DNA of 21,024 nucleotides from an uncultured Bacillota bacterium (GCA_958428295.1 CAUAFL010000015.1:1-21024), one strand, 5' to 3'. Counted from the stretch's first letter, positions 8,251-17,055 are shown. The notes: a model not told the origin generated them from the sequence alone. Numbers and translations are program-made.

Positions 8251-9015
8251 ATGATGAAAAATTTATATCAGTATCGAGAACTGTTAAAGAGTAATATTAA
8301 AAAAGAAATTCGTGGAAAATATAAAGGTTCTTTCCTAGGTATTTTGTGGTCTTTTGTTAATCCGCTCTTAATGACTTTAGTGTATGCCATTGTCTTTCCC
8401 TTTATTTTAAAATCAGGTCCAGACCATTATGTTACTTATATCGTTATTGGTATTTTGCCATGGAATTTCTTTACAACCGTTATTTCACAAGGTACATTTA
8501 CGATACTCGGAAATGCTGGAATTATAAAAAAGGTTTATTTTCCGCGCGAGATCTTACCAATTTCCGTAGCTACTAGTGGCTTAGTCAATTTTCTTATTTC
8601 CATTCCTATAATTTTCTTGTTTCTTTTATTTAGTGGTATTGGTTTTAGTTGGTATTTAGTTTTTTTACCACTTGTTATTTTAATTCAGTACATCTTGTTA
8701 TTAGGTATAATTTTTATTACAAGTGCTGTCAATGTTTTTATTAGAGATGCTGAATATATTATTAACTTCTTAGTTACTATGTTATTTTATGCTACTCCCA
8801 TTCTCTATTCCAGTGATTTATTTGGAAGTAAAGCCTGGATCTTAAATTTAAATCCTATGACCACTATTATCAATTCTTATCGTGATATTTTATATAGTGG
8901 TACAATGCCAAATTTAGTATCTTTATTACTAGTAGGATTAGGGTCGGTTTTATTATTATTTATTGGTATTTTAATATTTAGAAAATTAGAAAAAGGTTTT
9001 GCTGAGGAAGTGTAA
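8251..9015 (+). CDS. Polysaccharide ABC exporter permease (Wzm/TagG/RgpC family)
   Basis: This is a 254-residue integral membrane protein of the ABC-2 type. The cytosolic N-terminus has the family start YRELLKSNIKKEIRGKYKG, followed by SFLGILWSFVNPLLM at 27-41, which leads into the first of about six membrane helices. Two adjacent ATG codons (8251 and 8254) are possible starts; GGGTGA at 8239-8244 serves either. With the upstream ATPase it should move a lipid-linked polysaccharide across the membrane. It sits six bases after the ATPase stop and one base before the next ATG, so the genes are co-transcribed. Confidence 0.92.
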   Translation: MMKNLYQYRELLKSNIKKEIRGKYKGSFLGILWSFVNPLLMTLVYAIVFPFILKSGPDHYVTYIVIGILPWNFFTTVISQGTFTILGNAGIIKKVYFPREILPISVATSGLVNFLISIPIIFLFLLFSGIGFSWYLVFLPLVILIQYILLLGIIFITSAVNVFIRDAEYIINFLVTMLFYATPILYSSDLFGSKAWILNLNPMTTIINSYRDILYSGTMPNLVSLLLVGLGSVLLLFIGILIFRKLEKGFAEEV

Positions 9016-9016
9016 G

Positions 9017-10333
9017 ATGAAAAAAATTATTAAAAATAAATATTTCCCTTTTTTTCTTCTATTTTTGATTTTATTAATTCTTCATGTCTTTATGAATTTT
9101 GGAGGTGATGATCTTTGGTTCGGAAAACAACTAGAAAAACTATCACTGCCTTCTTACCTACAAATGCGGTATCAAACTTGGTCGAGTCGTGTTATCATCG
9201 AAAGCATTTTAGTTTTTATAACAAAATTTGATATTTTTATTTGGCGTATTCTTGACTGTCTATTGTATACTTTAGCTTGCTTTGTTTCGGTAAAACTTGT
9301 TAATCGTAAAGGGAAAAGAGAAATAAACTACCTTGGCTGTTGCTTATTCCTAATATATCCCTATTATGAAATGTCTAGTGCCGGCTGGGGTGCGACGACA
9401 CTTAATTACATGTGGTGTTTTAGCTTTGGGATGCTTTCCTTTCTACCTTTAATTTATAAGGAATATAGTAAAAAAATTCCCAAATGGCTTTACGTTATTG
9501 CCGGGGTAGGACTTTTATATGCTACTAACCAAGAGCAAATGTGTGCTTTAGTTTTAGGATTTAACTTTCTTTACTTTATCCGTAAGGCATATCGTAAAGA
9601 AAAGTTAAATAGCTATAATGTCATTTGCTTAGGATTATCATTGATTAGCCTAATTTTCATTCTAACTTGCCCAGGAAATAATATAAGAACGCTTTCTGAA
9701 ATAACGAAGTGGTACCCAGCTTTTGCTGATTTTAATCTGCTTCACAAAGTTTATTTGGGTGTTGTACCAACAATGGGAGTCCTTTTAAACAATAAAGTAG
9801 TTTTAGGGGTTACTTTTATGTTACTTTCCTTAGGAACATTTCTATATGGAAAGAAGAGTATTACAAAAGGCTTAGCTATTTTCAACTTTAGTTTAATATT
9901 AGGATTGACATTTTTTGAAGTAAATCTTATTCAAGTTTTTCCATTTTTAAAGAATATTATTAGCATCTTTCAATATCAAGGAATTCCATCATTTGATAAA
10001 GTATCTGTTTTTGCCTTTATATTCAGTATTGTACTTGTTATCGATATGGTCTTCATGCTATTGGTGATCTTTAAAGGAAAACAGTGGTTGCCCATCTTTG
10101 TTTTATTAGCTGGTTTTGCGAGTCGCTTTTTAATTGGCTTTTCCCCAACAATTTTCGTATCTGGGGCAAGAACAGCATTCTTTCTTTATATGTCGTTGCT
10201 TATTGTTGGGATGTTCGTTTTAGTAAAAATGTATGAAGACAAGAAAATAAGCCAAAACTATAATCTTCTTTTAAAATCAATACTTACCTTGCTAGCATTT
10301 GCTGTGCTCATAAACACCTTTGTCTATATTTAA
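9017..10333 (+). CDS. Polytopic membrane protein, DUF6056-like, probable GT-C-type enzyme
   Basis: The 438-residue product starts at ATG 9017, with GAGGAAGTG just upstream inside the permease gene end; a longer TTG start at 8999 is less likely. It is almost wholly hydrophobic with about ten or more membrane segments. The first outer loop carries GGDDLWFG at 29-36, then YLQMRYQTWSSRVIIE at 48-63, a layout like DUF6056 proteins of polysaccharide loci. Paired acidic residues in the first outer loop are where GT-C enzymes keep their catalytic acid. The likely role is transfer of a sugar from a polyprenyl-phosphate donor outside the membrane, or another membrane step in polymer assembly. The family match is from memory of motifs; function is inferred from context. 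Confidence 0.6.
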   Translation: MKKIIKNKYFPFFLLFLILLILHVFMNFGGDDLWFGKQLEKLSLPSYLQMRYQTWSSRVIIESILVFITKFDIFIWRILDCLLYTLACFVSVKLVNRKGKREINYLGCCLFLIYPYYEMSSAGWGATTLNYMWCFSFGMLSFLPLIYKEYSKKIPKWLYVIAGVGLLYATNQEQMCALVLGFNFLYFIRKAYRKEKLNSYNVICLGLSLISLIFILTCPGNNIRTLSEITKWYPAFADFNLLHKVYLGVVPTMGVLLNNKVVLGVTFMLLSLGTFLYGKKSITKGLAIFNFSLILGLTFFEVNLIQVFPFLKNIISIFQYQGIPSFDKVSVFAFIFSIVLVIDMVFMLLVIFKGKQWLPIFVLLAGFASRFLIGFSPTIFVSGARTAFFLYMSLLIVGMFVLVKMYEDKKISQNYNLLLKSILTLLAFAVLINTFVYI

Positions 10334-10354
10334 AATTCAGTTTGGAGTGAGAGG

Positions 10355-12391
10355 ATGAAAAACGCAAAAAAATATCTAAAACCAATTCTTTTCTGTGTGA
10401 TGATAAGTTTGTTTTTGGAAGTGATTATTTTTAATTATAAAGCAATTACTAGTTTTCAAAGGAAAGGAGAGGTCCTTGATAACTTTTCTTTTTCAAAAGG
10501 AATTACTATTCAAGAAGATCATATTAAAGTAAAGAATAATGATTATATAGAATTAACAAATATTAATCAAAAAGTAAAAACACTCAATTTAGCTATGGAT
10601 ATTGTAGGAGAAAGGAAATATTTTACTTATCAAATAGAAGCAATTGATGAAGGAAGTAGTTTATATTATGCTTTACCAGAAAGGTATTTTTATCCTTACA
10701 TTGAGAAAAGTAAATACGTTTCTTTAAACTTAAGTGGTAAAGCTTTAAAACTAAAAATTAACTTTATTCTACCCGAGAAGGAAGAGTTAACTCTGAAATT
10801 AAATAGTTTTACTATTAATCCCAGAATTCCCTTCCACTTATCTATCACGCGTTTTTGTTTGGTGTTTTTAAGCCTTTTAGTTCTATACATTATTCGCCCA
10901 AAATCAGAACTATATCGATACCAGTTTAATTTGAAAAGTAAAAAACAAAGGATCATTATTGGAGGCGTTTTTATTGCTGCTAGTTGTATTTTCCTTTTTG
11001 CCTTAAAATCAAACGATATTATGAATCGCTTGCAAGGCTACTCAAATCATTTTCAATATCAAGATTTAGCTGTTTCCTTAGCCAAGGGCAAACCTTATTT
11101 GGAAATAGAACCGAGTAAAGAAATAAAACAGATGAAAAATCCTTATGACTTTAATTATAGACAAAAATTAATTGAAGAAAAAAATGCTGCCTTTGAGTGG
11201 GATCGAGCCTATCATGAAGGTAAATATTATGTTTATTTTGGAATTGTACCAGCTGTACTCAGTTATTTACCTTATTATTTAATAACAGGGATGCCTCTTT
11301 CTAATGCAGCGGTTATATTTATAGTGAGCATCCTTACCATGCTTGGGATCTTCTTATTTTTGAAAGAAGTAGTAAAGCGTTATTTTCCCAAGACTTCCTT
11401 GTTACTTTTTTTGCTATTATTCTTGTTTATTACTATGGGCAGTGGCCTGTTAGGAATTTTAAGCTACGCAACACTTTATAATGTTCCCATTGTCTTTGCA
11501 CTAGCATTTACTTTCTTTGGACTTTACTTTATACTTTCCTCAATTCAGAAAGAAAAACTTTGTTGGTGGAGAATTTTATTAGGCTCTTGCTGCATGGCCT
11601 TAGTAGTTGGTTGCCGTCCACAGCTTTTTGTTGGTTCTTTCCTTCTTATTCCGCTTCTTTGGGAAGAAGTATTTAAAAAGCGAACCTTATTTTCTAAAAA
11701 ATCAATCGGACAAACTTTCTGTTTTATTCTTCCTTATTTAATTGTAGCGATTCTTTTAATGTATTACAATAAAATTAGATTTGGGTCTGTATTTGACTTT
11801 GGTGCTAACTATAATATTACAGGAAATGATATGACAAGACGAGGTTTTATATTTGATCGTATAGGGTTGGGTGTCTTTTCTTATTTGTTACAACCAATGA
11901 GTATCAAAGCTACCTTTCCGTTTCTAACAAAAGTTCTTTTTAATACTAACTATATGGGAATTACAATTCATGAACCTTTATTTGGCGGTTTGTTAACTTG
12001 CAGCCCATTATTATTCTTAGGGGTCTTCTTTTTCAAATTTAAATATTATATGCCTTCTAAGAAATTATATTACTTTAATATGGGATGCATTATCAGTGCC
12101 TTTTTGTTAGTTATATTAGATACTCAAATGGCAGGTATATTACAACGCTATTTTAGTGATTTTGCTTGGCTTTTCTATCTACCAACGATTTTTATCATTT
12201 TATCGATAGCTAATAAAAAAATAGATAAAAAGTACCTAAAACTCTTTTTAACCTTAGTTGTCGTATTTATTACTGTATCATTTGCTTATCAATTTCTTTT
12301 ACTTTTTGAAGATCAATTTTTACATGATCTAGTAAATAGTAGTACAGACTTTTTCTTTAAATGGTATTATCTATTACAATGGTGGTTATAG
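10355..12391 (+). CDS. Large polytopic GT-C-like membrane glycosyltransferase
   Basis: This is a 678-residue protein. One N-terminal membrane helix (about 10-28) is followed by about 130 residues of beta-rich soluble sequence (about 35-165), then about ten hydrophobic helices. After the third helix an outer loop (about 225-300) contains YQDLAVSLAKGKPYL, then EWDRAYHEGKYYVYFG, running into IVPAVLSYLPYYL. This order (acidic residue, LA...G..YL, then GKYY.YFG..P) is typical of GT-C/GT39-like enzymes that use polyprenyl-phosphate sugars on the outer face. The soluble domain placed before the catalytic loop would lie outside the cell and could bind the acceptor glycan. The start has GGAG seven bases upstream. 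The acceptor and sugar are unknown. I do not recognise an established gene name. Confidence 0.6.
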   Translation: MKNAKKYLKPILFCVMISLFLEVIIFNYKAITSFQRKGEVLDNFSFSKGITIQEDHIKVKNNDYIELTNINQKVKTLNLAMDIVGERKYFTYQIEAIDEGSSLYYALPERYFYPYIEKSKYVSLNLSGKALKLKINFILPEKEELTLKLNSFTINPRIPFHLSITRFCLVFLSLLVLYIIRPKSELYRYQFNLKSKKQRIIIGGVFIAASCIFLFALKSNDIMNRLQGYSNHFQYQDLAVSLAKGKPYLEIEPSKEIKQMKNPYDFNYRQKLIEEKNAAFEWDRAYHEGKYYVYFGIVPAVLSYLPYYLITGMPLSNAAVIFIVSILTMLGIFLFLKEVVKRYFPKTSLLLFLLLFLFITMGSGLLGILSYATLYNVPIVFALAFTFFGLYFILSSIQKEKLCWWRILLGSCCMALVVGCRPQLFVGSFLLIPLLWEEVFKKRTLFSKKSIGQTFCFILPYLIVAILLMYYNKIRFGSVFDFGANYNITGNDMTRRGFIFDRIGLGVFSYLLQPMSIKATFPFLTKVLFNTNYMGITIHEPLFGGLLTCSPLLFLGVFFFKFKYYMPSKKLYYFNMGCIISAFLLVILDTQMAGILQRYFSDFAWLFYLPTIFIILSIANKKIDKKYLKLFLTLVVVFITVSFAYQFLLLFEDQFLHDLVNSSTDFFFKWYYLLQWWL

Positions 12392-12407
12392 TTGTTAGTT
12401 ATAAGTA

Positions 12408-12436
12408 TGTACTTTTTAGCAATTGTTTTGTATAAT
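12408..12436 (+). promoter_or_regulatory. Probable promoter for the GT2 pair
   Basis: A perfect TATAAT lies at 12431-12436 in the 71-base gap after the previous gene. The -35 position 17 bases upstream (12408-12413, TGTACT) is poor. It overlaps a small perfect dyad, AAGTA-TG-TACTT at 12403-12414, which could be a protein-binding site. The next gene starts at 12463 with AGGAGTG at 12449-12455. Read-through from upstream is also possible because I see no terminator. Confidence 0.45.
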
Positions 12437-12462
12437 AAAGTTAAGTTTAGGAGTGAAGTTGG

Positions 12463-13401
12463 ATGAAAAAAGAAGAAAAGAAAAAAATAGCAGTTTTAAT
12501 TCCCTGTTATAATGAAAGCAAAACCATAGAAAAAGTAATTAAAGACTACCAAAAAGTCTTACCTGAGGCTGATATTTATGTCTATGATAACAATTCAAAT
12601 GATGAGACCGATAAGATAGCCAAAAAGGCTGGTGCCATTGTTTGTTATGAGTATAAACAAGGCAAGGGAAATGTAATTCGTAGTATGTTTAAACAAATTG
12701 ATGCCGATTGTTATTTAATGATTGATGGAGATGACACTTATCCTGCCGAAAATGCTCTTGAGATGTGTGAATACATATTAGAGGGAAAGGCAGATATGGT
12801 AATTGGTGATCGTTTGTCTTCTACCTATTTTACTGAAAATAAAAGACCATTTCATAATATTGGCAATCGTCTAGTTCGTGGTTTAATTAATACACTTTTT
12901 CAAAGCAAAGTACGTGATATTATGACTGGTTATCGTGCCTTTAGCTATGATTTTGTAAAAACATTTCCTGTGCTATCAAAAGGCTTCGAAATTGAAACAG
13001 AAATGACAATTCATGCATTAGATAAGAATTTTTTACTGAAAGAAATTCCCGTTGAGTATCGTGATCGACCCGCCGGAAGTGTCTCAAAATTAAATACCTA
13101 TCGTGATGGCTTTCGAGTTTTAAAGACAATAGGCCGATTGTTCAAAGAATATAAGCCAACGATTTTCTTCGGTTTAATTAGTCTAATCTTATTTATTATC
13201 TCTTTATGCTTTGGTATTCCAGTCTTTATTGAATACTTTAAAACAGGTTTGGTGCCACGGTTTCCAACACTTATTTTTGCGGGCTTCATGTTAGTAATTG
13301 CTATGTTGATGATAATGTGTGGCATTATTTTGGAAGTTGTTGTTAAGAAACACCACCAATTATTTGAATTAATGTTAATTAGTACAAAGAAGGAGAGGTA
13401 G
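12463..13401 (+). CDS. Membrane-anchored GT2, polyprenyl-phosphate glycosyltransferase type
   Basis: The 312-residue product has a GT2 domain in residues 8-215: AVLIPCYNESKTIEKVI, YDNNSNDET, the metal-binding DGDD at 88-91, MVIGDRL, DIMTGYRAF at 152-160, and DRPAGSVSKL at 201-210. Two membrane helices follow (about 232-254 and 268-292), with the conserved VPRFPTLIFAGF stretch between them. This fold, related to DPM1 and bacterial homologues, usually moves a sugar from a nucleotide donor to a polyprenyl phosphate on the inner face. It would feed one of the GT-C enzymes in the locus. The sugar is not predictable. The gene is separated from 13406 by only four bases, so the pair is translated together. 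Confidence 0.8.
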   Translation: MKKEEKKKIAVLIPCYNESKTIEKVIKDYQKVLPEADIYVYDNNSNDETDKIAKKAGAIVCYEYKQGKGNVIRSMFKQIDADCYLMIDGDDTYPAENALEMCEYILEGKADMVIGDRLSSTYFTENKRPFHNIGNRLVRGLINTLFQSKVRDIMTGYRAFSYDFVKTFPVLSKGFEIETEMTIHALDKNFLLKEIPVEYRDRPAGSVSKLNTYRDGFRVLKTIGRLFKEYKPTIFFGLISLILFIISLCFGIPVFIEYFKTGLVPRFPTLIFAGFMLVIAMLMIMCGIILEVVVKKHHQLFELMLISTKKER

Positions 13402-13405
13402 TAAG

Positions 13406-14353
13406 GTGGAAAAGATATCAGTTATTGTACCAAGCTATAATGAAGAAAAAGCAATTCCTCTTTTTTATCAAGAACTTGACAAAGTAACTAAGAAAATGAA
13501 AAAAGTGACCTTTGAAATTATTTTTGTCGATGATGGTTCAAAAGATAAAACTCTAGAGATATGTCAAGGGTTAGCTAAAAAGGATAACCGAGTAAAATAT
13601 ATCTCCTTTTCTAGAAATTTTGGTAAAGAAGCAGCGATTTATGCTGGATTAGAAATGTCAAGTGGCGATTACGTTACTTTAATGGACGCTGATTTACAAG
13701 ATCCTCCTGCTTTGCTGATTGATATGTATCAGGGAATAAAAGAAGAGGGGTATGATTCTGTTGGTACAAGAAGAGTATCAAGAAAAGGAGAACCACCAAT
13801 TCGTAGTTTTTTTGCTCGACGCTTTTATAAATTTATTAATAAAATTAGTAAAACAGAAATGGTAGATGGCGCTAGAGACTATCGTCTCATGACAAGACAA
13901 ATGGTAAACTCTATTTTATCAATGAAAGAATATAACCGCTATTCTAAAGGACTTTTTAGTTTTGTTGGTTTTAAAACAAAATGGTTAGAATACGAAAATG
14001 TTGAACGGGTGGCGGGAGAAACTAAGTGGAGTTTTTGGAAATTATTAATTTATGCTTTAGATGGCATTATTGCTTTTTCAACAGCACCACTTTGGATAGC
14101 TGTCTTTATTGGCGTTTTCTTTTGCATTATTTCTTTCATTGCCATTTTATTTATTATCATTAAAACGTTATGTTTTGGTGATCCAGTAGGAGGGTGGCCA
14201 TCCACTGTTTGTATCATTTTCTTTGTCAGTGGTATTCAACTTTTTTGTGTTGGAATTATTGGAGCATATTTATCAAAGACGTATTTAGAAACTAAAAATC
14301 GACCTATTTATATTATTAAAGAAAGTAGTATAAAAAACGAAAGAAGCAATTAA
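13406..14353 (+). CDS. GtrB/CsbB-like polyprenyl-phosphate glycosyltransferase
   Basis: A GTG start at 13406 is supported by AGGAGAGG at 13391-13398 with seven bases of spacing. The 315-residue product has a GT2 domain with SVIVPSYNEE at 5-14, VDDGSKD at 41-47, SRNFGKEAAIYAGL at 69-82, the metal-binding DADLQDPP at 94-101, GARDYRLM at 155-162 and AGETKWSFWKLL. Two C-terminal membrane helices (about 225-250 and 270-295) follow. This matches GtrB, CsbB and YkcC-type enzymes that make undecaprenyl-phosphate-glucose or related sugars on the inner face, to be flipped and used by a GT-C enzyme. The N-acetylglucosamine version exists in Gram-positives, so the sugar stays open. Confidence 0.86.
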   Translation: MEKISVIVPSYNEEKAIPLFYQELDKVTKKMKKVTFEIIFVDDGSKDKTLEICQGLAKKDNRVKYISFSRNFGKEAAIYAGLEMSSGDYVTLMDADLQDPPALLIDMYQGIKEEGYDSVGTRRVSRKGEPPIRSFFARRFYKFINKISKTEMVDGARDYRLMTRQMVNSILSMKEYNRYSKGLFSFVGFKTKWLEYENVERVAGETKWSFWKLLIYALDGIIAFSTAPLWIAVFIGVFFCIISFIAILFIIIKTLCFGDPVGGWPSTVCIIFFVSGIQLFCVGIIGAYLSKTYLETKNRPIYIIKESSIKNERSN

Positions 14354-14416
14354 TACAAATATTTAAAAAATAAATATAGCCATTTCTTCTATGCTGGAAT
14401 AGTATCTAGATTGCAA

Positions 14417-14443
14417 AGAAAGTTGCCAATTTAATCACTTTCT
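14417..14443 (+). promoter_or_regulatory. Operator-like dyad over the 14446 promoter
   Basis: AGAAAGT at 14417-14423 is the perfect reverse complement of ACTTTCT at 14437-14443. The centres of the two arms are 20 bases apart, two helical turns, so a dimeric regulator could contact one DNA face. The dyad runs from the start of the -35 hexamer through most of the spacer to the extended -10. It could be chance in AT-rich DNA; no regulator gene is adjacent. Confidence 0.35.
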
Positions 14444-14451
14444 GTTATGAT
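14423..14451 (+). promoter_or_regulatory. Promoter of the GT-C/GtrB/GtrA group
   Basis: TTGCCA at 14423-14428, 17 bases, then TATGAT at 14446-14451, with TG at 14443-14444 giving an extended -10. It is the best-formed promoter in the window. Transcription would begin near 14458 and leave a leader of about 110 bases before ATG 14570. The rest of the 14354-14569 gap shows no ORF and no clear terminator. Confidence 0.7.
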
Positions 14452-14520
14452 GAAATAAAAATATGGTATTAACTATATGAATTATTATTAACAAGTATGG
14501 TTCAGAACAAGAAAATAGAA

Positions 14521-14549
14521 GAAGAATAACAAACTCCATTTTATTCTTC
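14521..14549 (+). other. Leader hairpin before the GT-C gene
   Basis: GAAGAATAA at 14521-14529 pairs perfectly with TTATTCTTC at 14541-14549 around an 11-base loop. It ends 10 bases before the GAGGTG ribosome-binding site (14560-14565). No T-run follows, so it is not a typical terminator. The stem is A/U-rich and only moderately stable; it may be incidental. Confidence 0.35.
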
Positions 14550-14569
14550 ATCCAATCTTGAGGTGTTAT

Positions 14570-16087
14570 ATGAAAGAATTTTTCAAAAAGAACCAACAGC
14601 AAGGATTGTTTTTGCTCTTTGCTTGTTTAATCTCTATTGTTATTTTAGCGGTCTGCTCAAAAAATTCTCCTCTTTATCCTTTCAATGATTGGGTGGATGA
14701 AAATGCTTTTTTTACCGTTGGCAAAGGATGGGGACAAGGATTAATTCCCTATCGTGATTTATTTGAACAAAAAGGGCCCTTATTATATTTTATTTTCATG
14801 ATTGGCTCTTTTTTTAGCGCCACTAATTTTCATGGAATATTCCTTTTAGAAATACTTGCCATGACTGTCTTTGCTTATTACAGTGGCAAGCTTAGTGATT
14901 TATTTTTACCAGAGCGTGGTAAATACCTAATTGTTCCAATATTTGTTAGTATGATCTGTGCTTCACCTTGTTTTGTTCATGGTGGTAGCGCCGAAGAATT
15001 TTGCTTACCTTTATTAATGCTAAGTCTTTATCACTTTGTAAAATTTGTAACAGCCAAAAAACCAACCATTTCCTACCTAACACTTTTCTTAAATGGTCTA
15101 TTAGCCGGTATGATTGCGATGATAAAATTTAACTTATTAGGCTTCCATTTTATTTTTATGGCTGTGATCTTTTTTATGTTACTATTTCAAAAGCACTATT
15201 CGCGAGCCTTTTTATCATGTTTAGTATTTGTTGGTGGTATGTTAATAATACCCGGATTATTCTTAATTTATTTTAATTCCGTTGGCACTTTGAATGAGTT
15301 TATTAACGTCTATTTTCTTTATAATACCACTGGCTACTTGACAGTTGGCAAGATAACGATCATCGAGCGGCTTGGAAAAATACTCCTGATGGTTTTGGGT
15401 TATCTTTATCATAATCCTTACCTTTTATTATTTATACCATTCGCCTATCTAGCCCTCTATTTTGATCCTCTTAAGATGTACTCTAAAAGATTAAGATTAG
15501 GAGTACTCTTACTTTCGCTTTGTTTATTAATTGGTATTTGTTATGGCTTAGTAGGTTATACATATTATATTCTTCCCTTGACCATTTTTACTATTTTTGC
15601 CCTACTTCCCCTTGGCTATTTTCTGCAAGCTAACAAGACTCTTTCCTCCTTTTCAATGGGAGGGTGTTTGCTAGTAGCAGCTACTATTCTGATGACTAGT
15701 CCTAATCTTACTTTCATGGCAAAGAAAAAAGAAGATTTAGTGCAGTATCAGTTTAGTAATATAATAAAACAGCATAAAGAGCCAACTCTTTTAAATTATG
15801 GCTTTTTAGATGGAGGCTTTTACTTGGCTTCTGATATTGTCCCCAATGTACGTTATTTTGAAATGCAAAACGGAAGTCGCAAGGCGAAACAAAAAATTTA
15901 CCAACACCAAATAAAGTATCTAAACGAAAAAAGAACCAACTTTGTTGTCCTAAGACATCCCCCTAATCATAGAAGGCTACCAGAAGCCTTACGAAAAAAC
16001 TATCGCTTAGTCAAAACAATCACTCAATCGTATGAAAATAAAGAGTTCATCTATCAATTATTTATAGTAAAGGAAGAGGAAAAATGA
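14570..16087 (+). CDS. GT39-like GT-C membrane glycosyltransferase
   Basis: I choose ATG 14570, with GAGGTG at 14560-14565, over a TTG at 14558. The 505-residue product has about ten membrane helices. After the first helix (12-30) the outer loop carries FNDWVDENAFFTVGKG (38-53, with D40 and D43) and LIPYRDLFEQKGPLLYF (58-74). This acidic residue followed by G..PYRD.fe.KGP is the hallmark of PMT/ArnT/GT39-type enzymes using polyprenyl-phosphate sugars. The final 115 residues or so form a soluble domain after the last helix. The stop overlaps the next start by four bases (ATGA), so it is translationally coupled to the GtrB-like enzyme that should supply its donor. The acceptor, either the exported polysaccharide or another wall polymer, is inferred from location. 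Confidence 0.78.
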   Translation: MKEFFKKNQQQGLFLLFACLISIVILAVCSKNSPLYPFNDWVDENAFFTVGKGWGQGLIPYRDLFEQKGPLLYFIFMIGSFFSATNFHGIFLLEILAMTVFAYYSGKLSDLFLPERGKYLIVPIFVSMICASPCFVHGGSAEEFCLPLLMLSLYHFVKFVTAKKPTISYLTLFLNGLLAGMIAMIKFNLLGFHFIFMAVIFFMLLFQKHYSRAFLSCLVFVGGMLIIPGLFLIYFNSVGTLNEFINVYFLYNTTGYLTVGKITIIERLGKILLMVLGYLYHNPYLLLFIPFAYLALYFDPLKMYSKRLRLGVLLLSLCLLIGICYGLVGYTYYILPLTIFTIFALLPLGYFLQANKTLSSFSMGGCLLVAATILMTSPNLTFMAKKKEDLVQYQFSNIIKQHKEPTLLNYGFLDGGFYLASDIVPNVRYFEMQNGSRKAKQKIYQHQIKYLNEKRTNFVVLRHPPNHRRLPEALRKNYRLVKTITQSYENKEFIYQLFIVKEEEK

Positions 16088-17055
16088 AAGCAGTACCCAT
16101 TCTCTATTTAGTAATTCCCTGTTATAATGAGGAAGAGGTGTTAGACCAGACAACTAAAAAATTACAAAAGAAACTAATCGACTTGATTAGCCGTAAAATC
16201 ATCAGTAAAGAGAGTCGAGTTCTTTACGTTGATGATGGCAGTAAAGATAATACGTGGAAGTTAATTGAAAAATTCCACCAGATGGATCAATTGTTTACAG
16301 GAATTTGCTTATCCCGCAATAGAGGGCATCAAAATGCCTTGTTCGCTGGTTTAATGATCGCTAAGAAAGACGCCGATATCATCATTAGTCTGGATGCAGA
16401 TCTACAAGATGATATAAATGCTATGGATATGATGATTGAGAAATATCAAGCAGGCTATGAAATTGTCTACGGTGTACGTAGTTCACGAAAGAAGGATAGT
16501 TGGTTTAAGCGTAGTAGCGCAGAAGGGTTTTATAAACTCATGCAAAAAATGGGCGTAGATATTGTTTTTAATCATGCAGATTATCGTTTAACAACTAAAA
16601 AAGTTCTCAATTATTTAGAAAATTACCAAGAGGTGAACCTCTTTTTACGAGGTATTTTTCCTCTCATTGGTTTTTCTTCGACAGTTGTTTACTATGAAAG
16701 AAAGGACCGACTAGCAGGGGAAAGTAAATATCCCCTTAAAAAAATGTTATCCTTCGCTTGGGATGGAATTACCTCTTTTTCTGTGCAGCCAATAAAACTT
16801 GTTTTAAATTTAGGAATTTTAATTTTCTTTGTTAGTGTCATTGCTTTTATTTATTGTCTAGTGATAAAATTATTAGGAAATGCTGTCCCAGGTTGGACTT
16901 TTCTTGCTTGTTCCATCTGGTTAGTAGCAGGACTGGAAATGTTATCACTAGGAATTATTGGCGAATATATTGGTAAAATTTATAAAGAAACCAAACTGCG
17001 CCCTAGATATATTATTTCCAGAAATCTAATAGAGGAGGAAAAAGAAAATGCCTAA
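16084..17055 (+). CDS. GtrB-like polyprenyl-phosphate glycosyltransferase
   Basis: This 323-residue GT2 enzyme has LVIPCYNEEEVL at 9-20, VDDGSKDNTW at 49-58, SRNRGHQNALFAGL at 77-90, the metal-binding DADLQDD at 104-110, HADYRLTTK, and AGESKYPLKKML, followed by two C-terminal membrane helices. The GHQNALFAG form is especially close to GtrB/YfdH enzymes, which transfer glucose from UDP-glucose to undecaprenyl phosphate. It overlaps the GT-C gene before it by four bases and the GtrA gene after it by eight, which makes a three-gene cassette of synthase, flippase and transferase. It differs clearly from the GT2 at 13406, so it is a paralogue and not a duplication. Confidence 0.88.
   Translation: MKAVPILYLVIPCYNEEEVLDQTTKKLQKKLIDLISRKIISKESRVLYVDDGSKDNTWKLIEKFHQMDQLFTGICLSRNRGHQNALFAGLMIAKKDADIIISLDADLQDDINAMDMMIEKYQAGYEIVYGVRSSRKKDSWFKRSSAEGFYKLMQKMGVDIVFNHADYRLTTKKVLNYLENYQEVNLFLRGIFPLIGFSSTVVYYERKDRLAGESKYPLKKMLSFAWDGITSFSVQPIKLVLNLGILIFFVSVIAFIYCLVIKLLGNAVPGWTFLACSIWLVAGLEMLSLGIIGEYIGKIYKETKLRPRYIISRNLIEEEKENA

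Noticed and set aside
14354..14422. Terminator or small gene after 14353
   Set aside because: Only short AT-rich inverted pieces such as AAATATTT are present, with no GC stem followed by T residues and no ORF with a ribosome-binding site.
13406..17055. Duplication of the GtrB-like genes at 13406 and 16084
   Set aside because: They share family motifs only; sequence between motifs differs widely, so they are separate paralogues and not a recent repeat.
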